Below, in pieces: positions 34,987-46,077 of a stretch of 64,000 nt of DNA (positions are counted from its first letter, which is position 1; each line of letters begins with the position of its first letter). Source of the stretch: Albifimbria verrucaria (taxonomy: Eukaryota; Ascomycota; Sordariomycetes; Hypocreales; Stachybotryaceae); NCBI GenBank assembly GCA_020081605.1, contig JAHREC010000029.1, forward strand, positions 124,001 through 188,000, in the 5' to 3' direction. The notes beneath the pieces were generated by a model, which was not told the DNA's origin, did not search any database, and was given only the letters and a program-made list of their open reading frames with translations. Both the position numbers and the translations under genes were made by a program.

Positions 34987-35487
34987 TCAAGCTGACAAGC
35001 CCCGATCAGCGATTTTCTTGAGTGCGACTGGTGGGATATATTGAACGATTGTATTTTGGATCTCCTGCGGCAATTTCGTCACATGCTTAAAAGACTCGTC
35101 GTTGAGTACCTCGTCGTTGAGTATCTCGTCATATTTATATAACCCCGCCAGGTTTTGAGCGCTAATATCGACCAGCGCTCCAATTTCAAGAAAATTAGCG
35201 GCTTTTATAATCTCCGCTAATTGCTGTTTATCTTTAGACAGCGAGGCGCGGTGCCAGTCTGCGAGCTTTCCAGGCGGCGTCCTTTGATCTAGACAAGACA
35301 GATCTTGACACCAGTTAATTATTTTCTCTACAATATCGCCGCTAATCTCAGATAATGGAATGGACTGGGCTCGTGAGTGTTCTGGTAGCATCATGATAAG
35401 GTTATCCACGAGCTTGCTCTTCAAGATTTCTGGATCTACAGAGAACCTTCGCCCATCGTTAGCTTCCAGTGTGACCTGCGGCTTCAT
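34987..35487 (-). CDS. divergent Skp1-like protein, 166 aa
   Basis: Reads as a Skp1-family protein, the adaptor that links F-box proteins to cullin in SCF ubiquitin ligases. The N-terminal BTB/POZ-like part holds VTLEANDGRRFSVDPEIL, KLVDNLIMMLP, IPLSEISGDIVEKIINWC. The Skp1 dimerisation/C-terminal helix region holds DKQQLAEIIKAANFLEIGAL and VDISAQNLA. The length is normal for Skp1. The usual C-terminal 'EEIRKTFNI' end is replaced by an unrelated tail (TKLPQEIQNTIVQYIPPVAL), which overlaps the F-box-binding surface. The frame is intact, starting at 35487. It is an accessory paralogue rather than the housekeeping gene, which is much more conserved. Confidence 0.75.
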   Translation of the reverse strand: MKPQVTLEANDGRRFSVDPEILKSKLVDNLIMMLPEHSRAQSIPLSEISGDIVEKIINWCQDLSCLDQRTPPGKLADWHRASLSKDKQQLAEIIKAANFLEIGALVDISAQNLAGLYKYDEILNDEVLNDESFKHVTKLPQEIQNTIVQYIPPVALKKIADRGLSA

Positions 35488-35810
35488 CTCTGAGAACGTT
35501 GATACGAAGCTTTGTGTAAATACATCGGCTATGCCAGATTGGAGATATTTATATCGCCTTCCTATACGGAGGGAACCTCTAGTCCTATAATTCCCTTATC
35601 CCCTTACGCAGTTTGAACCTTGCTTCTCAGACCTTGAGCAACCAAATACGTCAGTTTCTGGCCGTGATCTAAACAAGTCAGAACTACTGTGAAGATCCAC
35701 TAAGACGAATACGGCATAAGTCATATTGTCATGGCTCACAATAGAAGTTGACTGGAGTTTTGACGCGAATTTGGTACACTACAGTAAAGTTCGATTAGAG
35801 CAAGTATATA

Positions 35811-36051
35811 AGAAGGTTCGAGATTGGTGCACTAGGTCGGGTTGCGGTATCGCCTGTCTTGGTTATCCAAAGATTGAAGGTAAAACTCCCTCTTTATTGA
35901 CGTATTCTCTTGGTGTGACGCTGGGCGCTCTTAGATAAGAAATAGAAGCCAAAGGTCGAAGGAAAACGTCCATGGAAAAGTGTGGTGCATACTCGATCAA
36001 GTGTTCATTGGATCCCATCTGTATGCAATCACTCAGATAGACTTGGACACA
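35811..36051 (+). pseudogene. diverged second copy of the 234-aa gene's 3' end
   Basis: About 240 bp aligning with 33558-33791 at roughly 80% identity by eye. It includes the coding end and the 3' flank up to ACTTGGACACA. The coding part is shifted and stopped. Direct orientation, about 2.2 kb downstream. The intervening Skp1-like gene lies between the copies, so this is a segmental duplication with loss of the rest. Confidence 0.65.
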
Positions 36052-37698
36052 ATGGACTGACCTCAATCTTAGAGCTCAGGCTTATCGTTAGTTATATCTT
36101 CCCAGTGCTGTTACAGTAGTATTGATGTAAATTATCAATCTCTGTAATTTATAGGAAGCTATTATATTATCTCCATCCTGTAAATCTTAACTCTCACAAC
36201 TTCCCCTTCATACACCTCTTCACTAAGGTCGTCTCCGAAGAAGTGGTCGTCGTCATTATCCTGGATCTGTTTGATATCCCGTTCCTTCTTCTCTGCAAGT
36301 ATGCGGCCCCTGAAATAATTACAGGCAACTGAGGTAAACCATTTGTTTACAAGAACTTGCAAAATCGCGTTTGCGATAGTCATTAGCTGAGCCCATGCAC
36401 TGCCGAAACGAGCGCGGTCTCGAATCATCCCCAGAAGAGCCGACAAATGCGCGTGTATTGAGAAGTCTGGGTGGTGTCTGTATTTGTATCTCGCGCAATG
36501 ATAGCCAACTGCTACAATCGCTTTATAATTCTCTTCACCATCAGGAAGTCCCTCATTGCCAAATGCATTTTCGCTCCCCAGCGCCTCGAGGAGTTCAGAA
36601 ATCGACTGCGAGGGAATTTGAGGTTTATTATGAGAGGAGGAAAAGGGAGTCGATAATGATGAAGGATTAGATCCGACACTGTCTTCCAGGTTCTTGGTCT
36701 ATCAAGGCTGTGGTATACCGGAAAGGGCTGTGAGAGGTGCCGGTAAACCTGGTCGGCCGTTGGCAGGTTTCTGGGAGAGAATTGGAGTCGGTGCATGAGT
36801 CCGACAAGACAATGAGCGCGTTCGTCCATTTTTATCTGAAATGACAAATTGATCATGGCTTTTGGGTGTGGAGATTGCCGCTTTATATACTCTGCCTGTA
36901 CCGTGGGAATAATACGCGACCCATTTGGTATTTGGTAAAGTGGCGTGTTCGGTGATACCTACTTTCGGTGACATGTTTCGGTGACTTCAAAGCTTCGGTA
37001 TCAAGCTGCGCAGGAGCACTTGTTACGTATTGAGCCAGCTGGAGATTCTAAGGCTTTTTCTATCCTTTTTTTTTCTTTGGCCTTGGGAGGGAAACTTGAA
37101 TAGCTTATGATACTCTCGGCCAGCCCCAGCCGAGGCCCTCGCACATGTACATGTGTGTAATGGCCCTCCCACTTGCGCGGGTGAATTGCGCATAAAGATT
37201 CTTTGCACCTACATCCTAGGACTGAACATAAATGACGAGCGTCATATACTTGTTTCTGAAGATGGTAACAAACTTTCATACTTCTATTCTTCAACCTCAC
37301 TTCTTTTCCAAACATTTCTTATCCTCCCAAAGCTTCTCTTCGTGGTCGCTAACTCCTTCCCTGTAAGATCAATGATGAGGCAAGCAATTCCCTTTCTCCT
37401 CTCTAGCGATAGTTATACCCATTTGCTGAGATGCCGGGTGGGAGCGGCGCTTATAACGTCACCATCAAGGACGATTACGTTTCTCACCCAGTTCCCTTCT
37501 CTCGTCTCCATAACATACAGGTCGATGCCCAGATGAATATAGACTTACCCATGTACATCTGACATAGGATTGATTTTGGCCAAATACGGTGCGTTAGGGT
37601 GGTGTGATCAACATGCAATATCACAGTCACATGCTTGTCCAACTCAGGCACTCATCAATCGCTTGTTTTCCGGTGATTGGCCGTTGCAGACATCTTGT
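36052..37698. other. no confident gene
   Basis: Minus-strand frames at 36162-36446 (Asp/Glu-rich, FFGDDLSEEVYEGE) and 36512-36856 are open but have no recognisable domain or splice logic. Confidence 0.35.
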
Positions 37699-39029
37699 TC
37701 ATTGTAGTACTGAAGCAAGTATGGCATGCGTCCTGTCCAACAAGTTCAACACTTGTTTTTTCCATTCCTCGTCATACGGCGTGGAACCTCTCCTCGTCAC
37801 CACCTGGACATCTATTCGATTGATACTGATGAAGGGGTGTGCTTGGCTTTGTGTGTGGTCGACCATTGGCGTCTCCATTGGTGGTGTCCTGGCCGGTAAA
37901 GTCTCGGCTGGCAATGTCTCGGTTGGCAACAGCTCGGCTGGCGGTGTCATTTCCGTCGTCGGTACTGCCGCTTCCGGGTCCATTAACGAAGGGTTCACCG
38001 TGGCCTCTTGCGCAGCTTCGCATTCGTCTGGGTAGATTAATCCTTCTGGACTTCGTAAGTCACACGGCTCACTGTTCAATTGCTCAGAGAACCCCATGTG
38101 TTCAGCCTCTTCCTCCTCCATGTCCAGCGTCGTGGTGTTGACTTCTACTGTGGAGTGTGCCGGTCCCTGTTGCGCGACTAACCCATCTCCAGTGCTGCAC
38201 TCAGGGTCCATTTTACATGTGATTGGGGAGGTGGTCGCCATCGGATTGGACACAGACGGTAGCGCCATCGTACCTGGACATATCGTGCTTGGTAAATTGT
38301 GACCAAGGCTCGGTTCATCTGCGACCAGTGATGGTGACTGTGCTCTCGTTCTTCCTCTTCTTAAAGCCTGCCGGTGCCGACCAGCCGTAATGCGCCGTAA
38401 ATTATGCCTCAGTGACGAACGGGTATTTGGTCCAGAAGAAGCTTCCATAACCTAATGCCAAAATTAGCCAAGATCCAATACCCAATCGGTCTCTCCAGAT
38501 GGCACCGACAAGATTGTGGACTCTCGGTGTAAATTCGCCTTCCGGCAGGTATGCTGCCACCTCGTAAAGCCGGTGGGTTGGTTCCCAGTAAATCGTTGCG
38601 GCAAAGATGCGTGCCGATTCCCCAAGCTCTATCGTCTTGTTCAGAAGGCTGGGGCCACTCTTGCGGGCCTTGGCCTTTTCCTTGTCATCGTAATCGTACC
38701 GCGTTGGCAAGCGATGCCGTCGCCAGGCCCCTGGTGAAGGTGGCCCATCAGGTAAAGCATCTCTTATCTGGCGCTCCTATCAGACAGGCGAAATGGGAAG
38801 TACGGGCTTGGTGTTAAGGCCCACTAACCAGTCCGTCGATATCTGGAAATTCATGGTCCGGCGGCAAGTACACGGCGACGCGGTGGCAGCGATGAGTTGG
38901 CTCCCAGTAAACTGCAGCTGCAAAGACGTTTGCCCTAAGCCCGAGTTGGGTGACCTTACTTAGCAGGCTGGACCCGCTCTTTCTAGCCTTGGTCTTCTCC
39001 TTGGAAGTGTGCTCCTCCATGCTTTGCAT
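37699..39029 (-). CDS. protein with two tandem MADS-box-like domains, 406 aa
   Basis: A three-exon gene rebuilt from phase-0 splices: exon 1 39029-38829, intron 38777-38828 (GTTAGT...CTGATAG), exon 2 38776-38510, intron 38452-38509 (GTCGGT...GCATTAG, branch GCTAAT), exon 3 38451-37699. Each exon length is a multiple of three and the 406-aa frame is open throughout. Exon 1 and exon 2 encode related domains: KARKSGSSLLSKVTQLGL then AAAVYWEPTHRCHRVAVYLP, and KARKSGPSLLNKTIELGE then AATIYWEPTHRLYEVAAYLP. Both resemble the basic helix and first strand of a MADS box (KxRxxLLxKxxELG). Both introns follow the domain at the same point. Exon 3 is a low-complexity acidic/Pro tail (PTETLPAETLPARTPPMETP). 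Nuclear DNA binding is inference. Confidence 0.6.
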
Positions 39030-39545
39030 CTGGCTTGACGGTAACGGTGAACCCACAACCAATGTTTCAAGCCGACATAATACACACAAGGGTCAATAAT
39101 CACAAGGCGATAGAGTAATGGATGCCAGAAAGACGGATGGCAGCGGTAGATTGTATTGTTAAGCATTTCATCTCAGAGGTCCTACTTCCATACATATCTA
39201 AAGCTCTGTTGTACGGGATCTGTCTGTCGATGCGCCGCTCACCACAGGTAAAGTACAGTAATATCCACCTTTTGTGTCGCCAAAATCGTGAGTTGAATGG
39301 TCTTCCCGCACAGGCCAACTGTGCGCCAAACTGTGGGGAGAAATAGACCAAGTCCTCTTATTGACGATATTCCTAGTCTAATTGTCGTGAAATAATCAAT
39401 TGGATCCACACACAGTGTGCATAGGCATGACTGGCCCGAGCGGAAACGACTTCATTCATCAAATTCGGCGACATGAAAGCTGGATGCCACTGTACATGGC
39501 TAGATGTCTTTCAATGTGACGATTATACGATTGTACTGTGCATAG
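39030..39545. other. intergenic; nothing recognised
   Basis: The 5' flank of the double-domain gene and the left outside flank of the inverted-repeat pair. Confidence 0.45.
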
Positions 39546-39580
39546 TACCGTCCTTTAACTAAAGGGTGTCGCGGGGTTTC
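39546..39580 (+). repeat. left member of inverted-repeat pair around the NLR
   Basis: TA followed by CCGTCCTTTAACTAAAGGGT and GTCGCGGG. The same sequence recurs inverted at 44900-44932. A weaker direct match (TACCGTCCCTAAATAGTTTA) lies at about 39652. Confidence 0.7.
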
Positions 39581-40119
39581 AAAGTTAAACAGTTCTTAGC
39601 GTAAGCCATCCAAGTCACTGTGGCCAAGGCGGCCGTACTCCAAAGTACCGTCCCTAAATAGTTTAGCGCGGGTGAAAGGTCCAATTCTGGCTGTTATAAA
39701 ATCACACCTAGCTTGAGCATACGCCAGCTTGCGTCCATTTTATGATGTTTAAAATCTCTGTATATCTTCATGCGCTTCGCTCTCTGAGTGTTCACTTCTG
39801 TCACAGCGCTCTGTCTCAGATGGTCTTCCCTTCTGGGCAGCTGAGCTACGGATGGTCCAATGGAAACTGAATCATGCAGCGCCAGCGCACTAGCCCCCAT
39901 ATTCGGCGGCCAATCCCGCATAATTTGGCGGCAAATAGAGTTACATCGGCCAGGGCCCGTGGTAAGGGATGATTTTTTTCATAGTTTCGACTTCAAGATA
40001 ATTATGACTTAACTCATGCTACAACTTGTACAGGAATAAAAACGCAGATTCTCTTCTCGAGCGATAAGGATTCAATGATGGATACAGATCTGTATCTGCC
40101 CTATACTACAAGAACTTCA
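39581..40119. other. 3' flank of the NLR; no gene
   Basis: No coding signal seen between the left inverted repeat and the NLR stop. Confidence 0.45.
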
Positions 40120-43100
40120 TCACGAGAATGCGCCCCGAAGGACAGCCAATAGCAATTCCCGAACCCAGGACAACCGATTCCCTGGGCGATATCCCGGAGG
40201 CAGCCAAAGCATCCTCTCTCCATCCTTCATGACCCACACCCTATCGCTGCCTAAGCCATACCCGGTATGGCCAGCAGGGAAAGTAGTCTCCAACCCCATC
40301 TGAGGGGTAACGCGGGGCGCTGGGTCCGGCAATTCTAGGTTCAGAATGCCAATCTCGGTAGATAGGCGCGTGCTAGACGTTGGGTCGAATGAAAGTTGAT
40401 CTAATACTGTCTCAATGCTAAGACTCTGTAAGCAGTCGCCGGTTGTTGGATCCCAGATCTTGACTGTTTTGTCATACGAGCCTGATGCCAGCCTCTGGCC
40501 ATCCGCTGAGAACACCACTGATCTCACCGAATCACTATGGCCCTCCAGCGTCTGCAAGCAGTCGCCGGTTGTTGGATCCCAGATCTTGACTGTTTTATCA
40601 TTCGAGCCTGATGCCAGACGCTGGCCATCGGCTGAGAACACCACTGAGGTCACATAATCGCTATGGCCCTCTAGCATCTGCAAGCAGTCGCCGGTTGTTG
40701 GATCCCAGATCTTGACTGTTTTGTCATTCGAGCCTGATGCCAGACGCTGGCCATCGGCTGAGAACACCACTGATCTCACCCAATCGCTATGGCCCTCCAG
40801 CGTCTGCAAGCAGTCGCCGGTTGTTGGATCCCAGATCTTGACTGTTTTGTCTCCCGAGCCTGATGCCAGACGCTGGCCATCCGCTGAGAACACCACTGAG
40901 CTCACCCAACCGCTATGGCCTTCTAGCGTCTGTAAGCAGTCACCGGTTGTTGGATCCCAGATCTTGACTGTTTTGTCATACGAGCCTGATGCCAGACGCT
41001 GGCCATCCGCTGAGAACACCACTGAGTTCACCGAATCGCTATGGCCCTCCAGCGTCTGCAAGCAGTCGCCGGTTGTTGGATCCCAGATCTTGACTGTTTT
41101 GTCTCCCGAGCCTGATGCCAGACGCTGGCCATCGGCTGAGAACACCACTGAGCTCACCCAACCGCTATGGCCTTCTAGCGTCTGTAAGCAGTCACCGGTT
41201 GTTGGATCCCAGATCTTGACTGTTTTGTCCTCCGAGCCTGATGCCAGACGCTGGCCATCGGCTGAGAACACCACCGAGGTCACCGAATCGCTATGGCCCT
41301 CCAGCGTCTGCAAACAAGCGTTCCAATTTGCTTCCATTCTAGGTTTTGATGCTATCCAATCTGGTTCCTCGTGTCTGAATAGTTCTCTAACAAGACTGCG
41401 TTCAGGACTGAACAATAGTGCTGATGCATAGGCCTGCAATGGAGCAATTTCGATTGGAGTTTTATGCGACAAGACAAAACGGCGAGCATCTCGGAGCAGT
41501 TCAGTTAGGTGCTGCATTTCAAGCTTTGTCTAACTCATTGTTAGGTCGCGTCTGTAAGTACTAACAAGCAACTCACTACTAAAGCCTCGAGTTTGTGTAC
41601 AGCCTCTATCCCTTCCGCTATGCTGCCCAATAGACTGAGAAACTCTAGCCAATAAAGGTACTTGTCTCGGATGAATCTATGGATATCACCGTTATCCCGT
41701 AGGGCCGTCCTGATGGTTGTAGAATTTGAGTCCCGGAGATGGTCAACCCAAAAGACACAGCAATAGCGAATTGACGCTGATGTTTTAAGGCGGTCTGGCG
41801 AGAGCTGGTCGATCGGAAATCCAGGGGCACCAAGTTTGCAGATGTCACGCTCCAGAGTCTTGAAGAGTGCCTCTAGAGACTTCGAGAAAATTGCACGGTG
41901 CTGATGAGTTACACCAGATGGCAGGAGTTGGTCGAATGCCTTTTCAAGCAGAAAATCCTTGGCGGACTGGTGCACAAAGTACATAATGTCTTCTCGAAGA
42001 GTCAGGAAAGAGCCGCATGCCTTGATGATTTGGGGCAGGTCATCGTAGTCGTCCTCTTCCATAGACTCGACAAAAACCTTCAACTCCTCCAATGTGATTG
42101 GTCGGTAAACAACCGAAGCGATAGCAAGTATCTCCTTGCATACTTTTGCATCCCTGGATTCAGAAATCTGTTTCATCATCTGCATGTAGAGAGGTCCAAG
42201 CCCCGATGGGAACTTCTTCAACTGGGAGAGCGTGTGCCGGTTTCGCATTATCGTCGGATCTGCAAGCTCTTTGCAGACCAAGGCCACCCACAGGAAGGTG
42301 CCGTCAGCATTGGCGGACAGATGATGCCTGACAGCATCTTTTGTTGGCATGTCGTACTTCTTGAGACCTGCCAGCTCATCAACCTTAAAGTCAATGTAAT
42401 TGTCTACAGCTTTTGAGATCGAATCTTGGTTCAGCTCAAGCTGAAGCCAGATCCTGTGCTCTGTAGAGCCAAGTCTCTCCTCAATGTCCTGCCAATTGCG
42501 ACCGGAAACGACCCACTTGACTCGAGAAGGTCTCATGAGGAAGTCGAGTAGTTGATGCCGGTTCGTCTTGCACTCATCGAGGGCATCGATGACTAAGGTC
42601 GCACCATCCATACTCGGATCATTAATGATTGATGTAAGGATCTTCGACAATGCTTCCCAGGCGTTTCCGTCCTCAAAGGCTTGCTTGCCCGCATGGTCGT
42701 ACTTTTCTCGAACATGCGAAATGAGCGATGGCTTCCGGGCCACAAGTAGATAAATGAGACCTCGTAGCACAGCCGCTGCGTTACTCAGCCTCGCATCAGT
42801 GGCCTGGCAGAAGAAGTAGGACAGACAATGGTCGGGTTCTTTCTCCAGCTCGTCAATAATGCCGCATAGAAGCATGGTCTTGCCCTTGCCTGGGTCGCCT
42901 TTAATCCAGAGAAGCTGGCTTTGCGGATCATTACGCCACTTCCGAAAGTGATCGTGTTCGAGGATCCAACGGTAAGAGTCCCTGAGCAGGCCACCCTTCG
43001 CGTCCTGGATGCGTGTCTTGTCGTCGCGGGGATCAGTCTCACGCAGATCCTTCATGATCTGCTCGTACTTATCGTCTTTACGCCAGTTGTCTTGTTGCTC

Positions 43101-44157
43101 TGCTTGGTCCTGGATGACCGAGTAGATACCTTGAAGACTCTTTTGCATACTGTTTGCCGTGTCGCTGAGTTCCCGTAGTTGTGCCTTGCTTTCTTCGGTG
43201 TTGTATTGCTCCATGTCCCGTTGCACGGCCGACTCAGCATCCTGGATATCGCTGAGCTGACCGGCCCAGTCATCAATCTTGAGCAGATCCCGTCCGATTC
43301 CAATAGCCCAATTCCGATAGTAAATACGGATGCTCCTCATTTGATACAGCAGAAGCTTCACGTAGAGCTGCTCGATGTTCTTTTTAGCTGGCCGCGCAAG
43401 TCGGCTGTAGATTGCGCACTCGTGTTCTCGTCGAGCAGCAGAGACACTAATTTCCAATACCATTCCATTCGTGACAGAACGTAGGTAATGCCTTCGCGGT
43501 TTTCGCGTGCCTCGGTGATAGGATTGGAGAGGATCTACGGTGTATAAGCAGGACAGTTCTCCGCACTCTTTCTGGAGGAAAGTATATGACACATACCTCT
43601 AGTCCAAGGCAGACGCCTGCCCAAGCGACAGCAGCTTCAGGGGCCATTTGAACCGCCTTGCCCACAGTTCCCTTCAGGGTTTGCCATACCTGGAAGCCCT
43701 CGTCGATGCCTTGCTTGATAGATGCTTGCTTTTGCGTCCGATCCAGTCCTTTTCTGACCACTTGCTGCATTTGAAGGGATCGTGTCTCCCTAGTTGCCCC
43801 TATCACGTTCTCTGCCGGTTCGCGGGTGGTAGAGATTATTTCATCTCCACCAAGGATACTCGACAGAATCTGTTCGTAGGCTGCAACCAGCTTCGGCTCG
43901 CTTGATTTTAATTCGTCGTAGGCATCATTCCAAAGGCGCTCCTGTAGACTCGAAAGCGCAACGGTCTCAGTACCCGTCGAGGTACCCGCAGAATGGGTTA
44001 ACTGGAATGTAGGGCGACAGGTTTGTTGTTGAGATACGGACAGAGTGGCTGTCGGCGAAGGTGATTGTGACGAAGGAGGTGGGCCAGACTCTTGAGAAGC
44101 GGCCTGCCGTGGCCGTCCAAGTTTGCGTTTGGCCTTCTCAATCCAGTGAGGTGCCAT
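40120..44157 (-). CDS. NACHT-WD40 NLR (NWD/HET-E type), about 1309 aa
   Basis: Cytosolic non-self receptor of the STAND class. Exon 1 (44157-43597) carries a NACHT_N-type domain (LQERLWNDAYDELKSSEPKL, MAPEAAVAWAGVCLGLE). The intron 43535-43596 (GTATGT...CCGTAG) leads to ILSNPITEARENREG and the NACHT domain: Walker A KGDPGKGKTML near residue 400, Walker B TLVIDALDEC, then the winged-helix region. The intron 41530-41576 (GTGAGT...GTTAG, branch CTAACA) leads to seven 42-aa WD40 repeats and a conserved tail. All introns are phase 0. The only defect is one missing base in the T5 run at 43381-43385 (A5 on the coding strand). Adding one A restores the conserved QLKKNIEQL and the length expected for exon 2. 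I consider the gene probably functional. The N-terminal effector is not a HET, PNP or lipase domain. Confidence 0.85.
40435..41316 (-). repeat. seven near-identical 126-bp WD40 repeats
   Basis: Seven tandem repeats of exactly 42 codons, each with SVVFSADGQRLASGS and DKTVKIWDPTTGDC. In protein order the differences cluster at two places: SDSVT, SGWVS, SDSVN, SGWVS, SDWVR, SDYVT, SDSVR after EGH; and E, G, Y, G, N, N, Y before DKTVKIW. Repeats 2 and 4 differ by one base in the stretch I compared. High identity with variation confined to a few surface positions is the hallmark of HET-D/E/R-type recognition repeats under concerted evolution and diversifying selection. Confidence 0.9.
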
Positions 44158-44899
44158 AGTTCACATGGAAGAGGGCGCTTCGGGGCTCGTAGCGCGATAT
44201 GTGAATATCAGCGAAAAGGTACCGTATCCTCTTCGGAACGAGGATCTGAGATGATGACGACCATTGCAGTTGAGCATCTTCGGGGCGGGGTAGACGTTTC
44301 GTAGGGCGAGCGGAATGGCTGAAATATCCCCGCAGCTGGGCGCTTATGGGACAAATAGAATCGAACGCCGGGAAATTGCATTTCAACACGCCAGGGTCAA
44401 TTGCATGCTCTGAGCGGTCCATGGTGATACCGGTAGCAGGAGAAAGGTAAGGACAGCCTCGCACAGTTGAAATCACTCTGCATTCAAGGGTAATACTCAG
44501 TCCCTGACTTGTCGCTAGTGAGCATAGTTGCCGGCAGTAGCGTCACATGGGTTCGCCGTGGGGTCTTGGTGTGGGGCGGGACCGAGCAAATGTAAATATG
44601 GCCATGTTCAAGAAAGCTCAGCTCCAGAGCTGCAAGCTCTCGATCAACAATGCCATCAGCATAGCTGCTCTGTACGTCTTTTCATAAGTAACATTGCATT
44701 AGGAAAAAATTAGGTGGAAGAAGAAGAGAAGAAGAGAAGAAGAGGAAACAGACAAGTGGGCGATGCGTTTGTCCCCTTAGCTGCCTCCATTTCTGCGGTC
44801 AATTCACTCTGTGACTAGTGGTACTTGCCGGTACAAACGTCTCTAGCGCGGTACCAAGACCAGAACTGGTCCCACGCATTTAACTAAAATTAACTAAAA
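44158..44899. other. 5' flank of the NLR
   Basis: Presumed promoter region. A purine run (GAAGAAGAGAAGAAGAG type) lies near 44715-44750. A self-complementary word, GGTACCAAGACCAG followed by AACTGGTCC, lies near 44851. No other gene. Confidence 0.45.
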
Positions 44900-44932
44900 G
44901 AACCCACGACACCCATTAGTTAAAGGACGGTA
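44900..44932 (-). repeat. right member of inverted-repeat pair around the NLR
   Basis: GAACCCACGACACCCATTAG then TTAAAGGACGG and TA. It is the reverse complement of 39546-39580 with a few mismatches. The pair encloses 39548-44930, with TA at both outer edges. Confidence 0.7.
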
Positions 44933-46077
44933 TCACGACTAGTGTGCGATTACTACGACAGGTATTGAGGATCAAGGTATCAGAGCCTTTTGTCCACTAC
45001 TTGCCGTGTCCGCTTCTTGACAGTCCATTCCTCGGCAACTCGATTCTAGTCAATTTGTCTGAGCCAATCCCGTGTTAGCTTGATTCTAGAGTCAGTTATA
45101 CCTTATTGGCTGTACCAATTGCCAGATTCTAGCTTCAAGAGCTTCAGCCAATCACTCGCTAGTTCATCTACGCATCAATTTAGTTACTGTTGTCCACTTC
45201 TGGCGCCTTTATAGTTGACCAATCACTCGTAGCTTGCCAAGTTCCCCTTGTTGCCCGATTTTAGCTCAATGAGCTTCTATTCGTCCCTTCTCACCGCGCC
45301 CAGCGACCCCAGTATTAGCACATTTACTCGTCGTCCAATCGTCTGCTAGTCAATTTTCTGGCCTCGCCGGTTTCCATAAGAGCGTTTTCTGCAGCGTTCG
45401 GCCCTTGCCCTGCTCTATTACACACGATCCACTTTCGTTCACTTCTTGCCGTAATCAACTTCTTGCTTGGACGCTTTGACGGAGCCCACCCGAGCCTGAT
45501 TGGTTCGTGGTTCTGTGCTTCCAAGCTATGACCATTTCTGGCTGTTTTGAGGTTCTTCAACAAAAGCGGAGATCTATTGAACAGCCAATCGCATTACGTC
45601 GGTTTTAGGCCAAGCTTTCCCAGCCCTATGAAGCATGCAGGTCAACAAAACAACAACAAGGGTGCAAGGAGACAGGTTTACTTCTGTATCCACAGCCAAC
45701 ATCCACAGCCAACATCCACAATCAGATTCTGGCCATGGGGCCGAGTATGACCGTGACCGTCACACTACCGGTGTCGAGTTGAGATCTTGTTCTCATGTCT
45801 GGACATGAGCTATACATGCACACGCCGTTCATGTTCGGTATGGACAGCATAGTGCTGTCTACTTCATGTTAAATATTCACATCGTTGCCATTGAAATCCA
45901 TTGCGATGAAGTACATAGAATTCAGTCATTCATTCGACCATTCAATCGTTTGATGGGTCTGTCATTCTCCAATCTTTGAACTATTCGAACATCCAAACAT
46001 TCCTTTCTTGCCTCATTCCACCAGTCCATTGTACCCATAGTCTAGCCATACATCCTCCAACCTGTCTGTTTAACGCA
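44933..46077. other. intergenic; loosely repetitive
   Basis: Between 45000 and 45300 short words recur loosely (GATTCTAG, CCAATCACTCG, AGCTTC), without clean units. No gene seen. Confidence 0.35.

Noticed and set aside
40712..41431. Long plus-strand open frame of 239 codons opposite the WD40 repeats
   Set aside because: It is the antisense shadow of the near-identical WD40 units; a repeated unit without stops in one antisense frame gives a long ORF automatically.
43447..43596. Reading straight through from the NLR first exon as a separate 236-aa gene
   Set aside because: The frame after 43597 reads a canonical intron (GTATGT...CCGTAG). Splicing rebuilds the conserved NACHT_N to NACHT junction, so it is one gene.
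45000..45300. Loose recurrence of GATTCTAG and CCAATCACTCG words
   Set aside because: The units have no constant length or spacing, so I cannot call a tandem repeat or CRISPR-like array.
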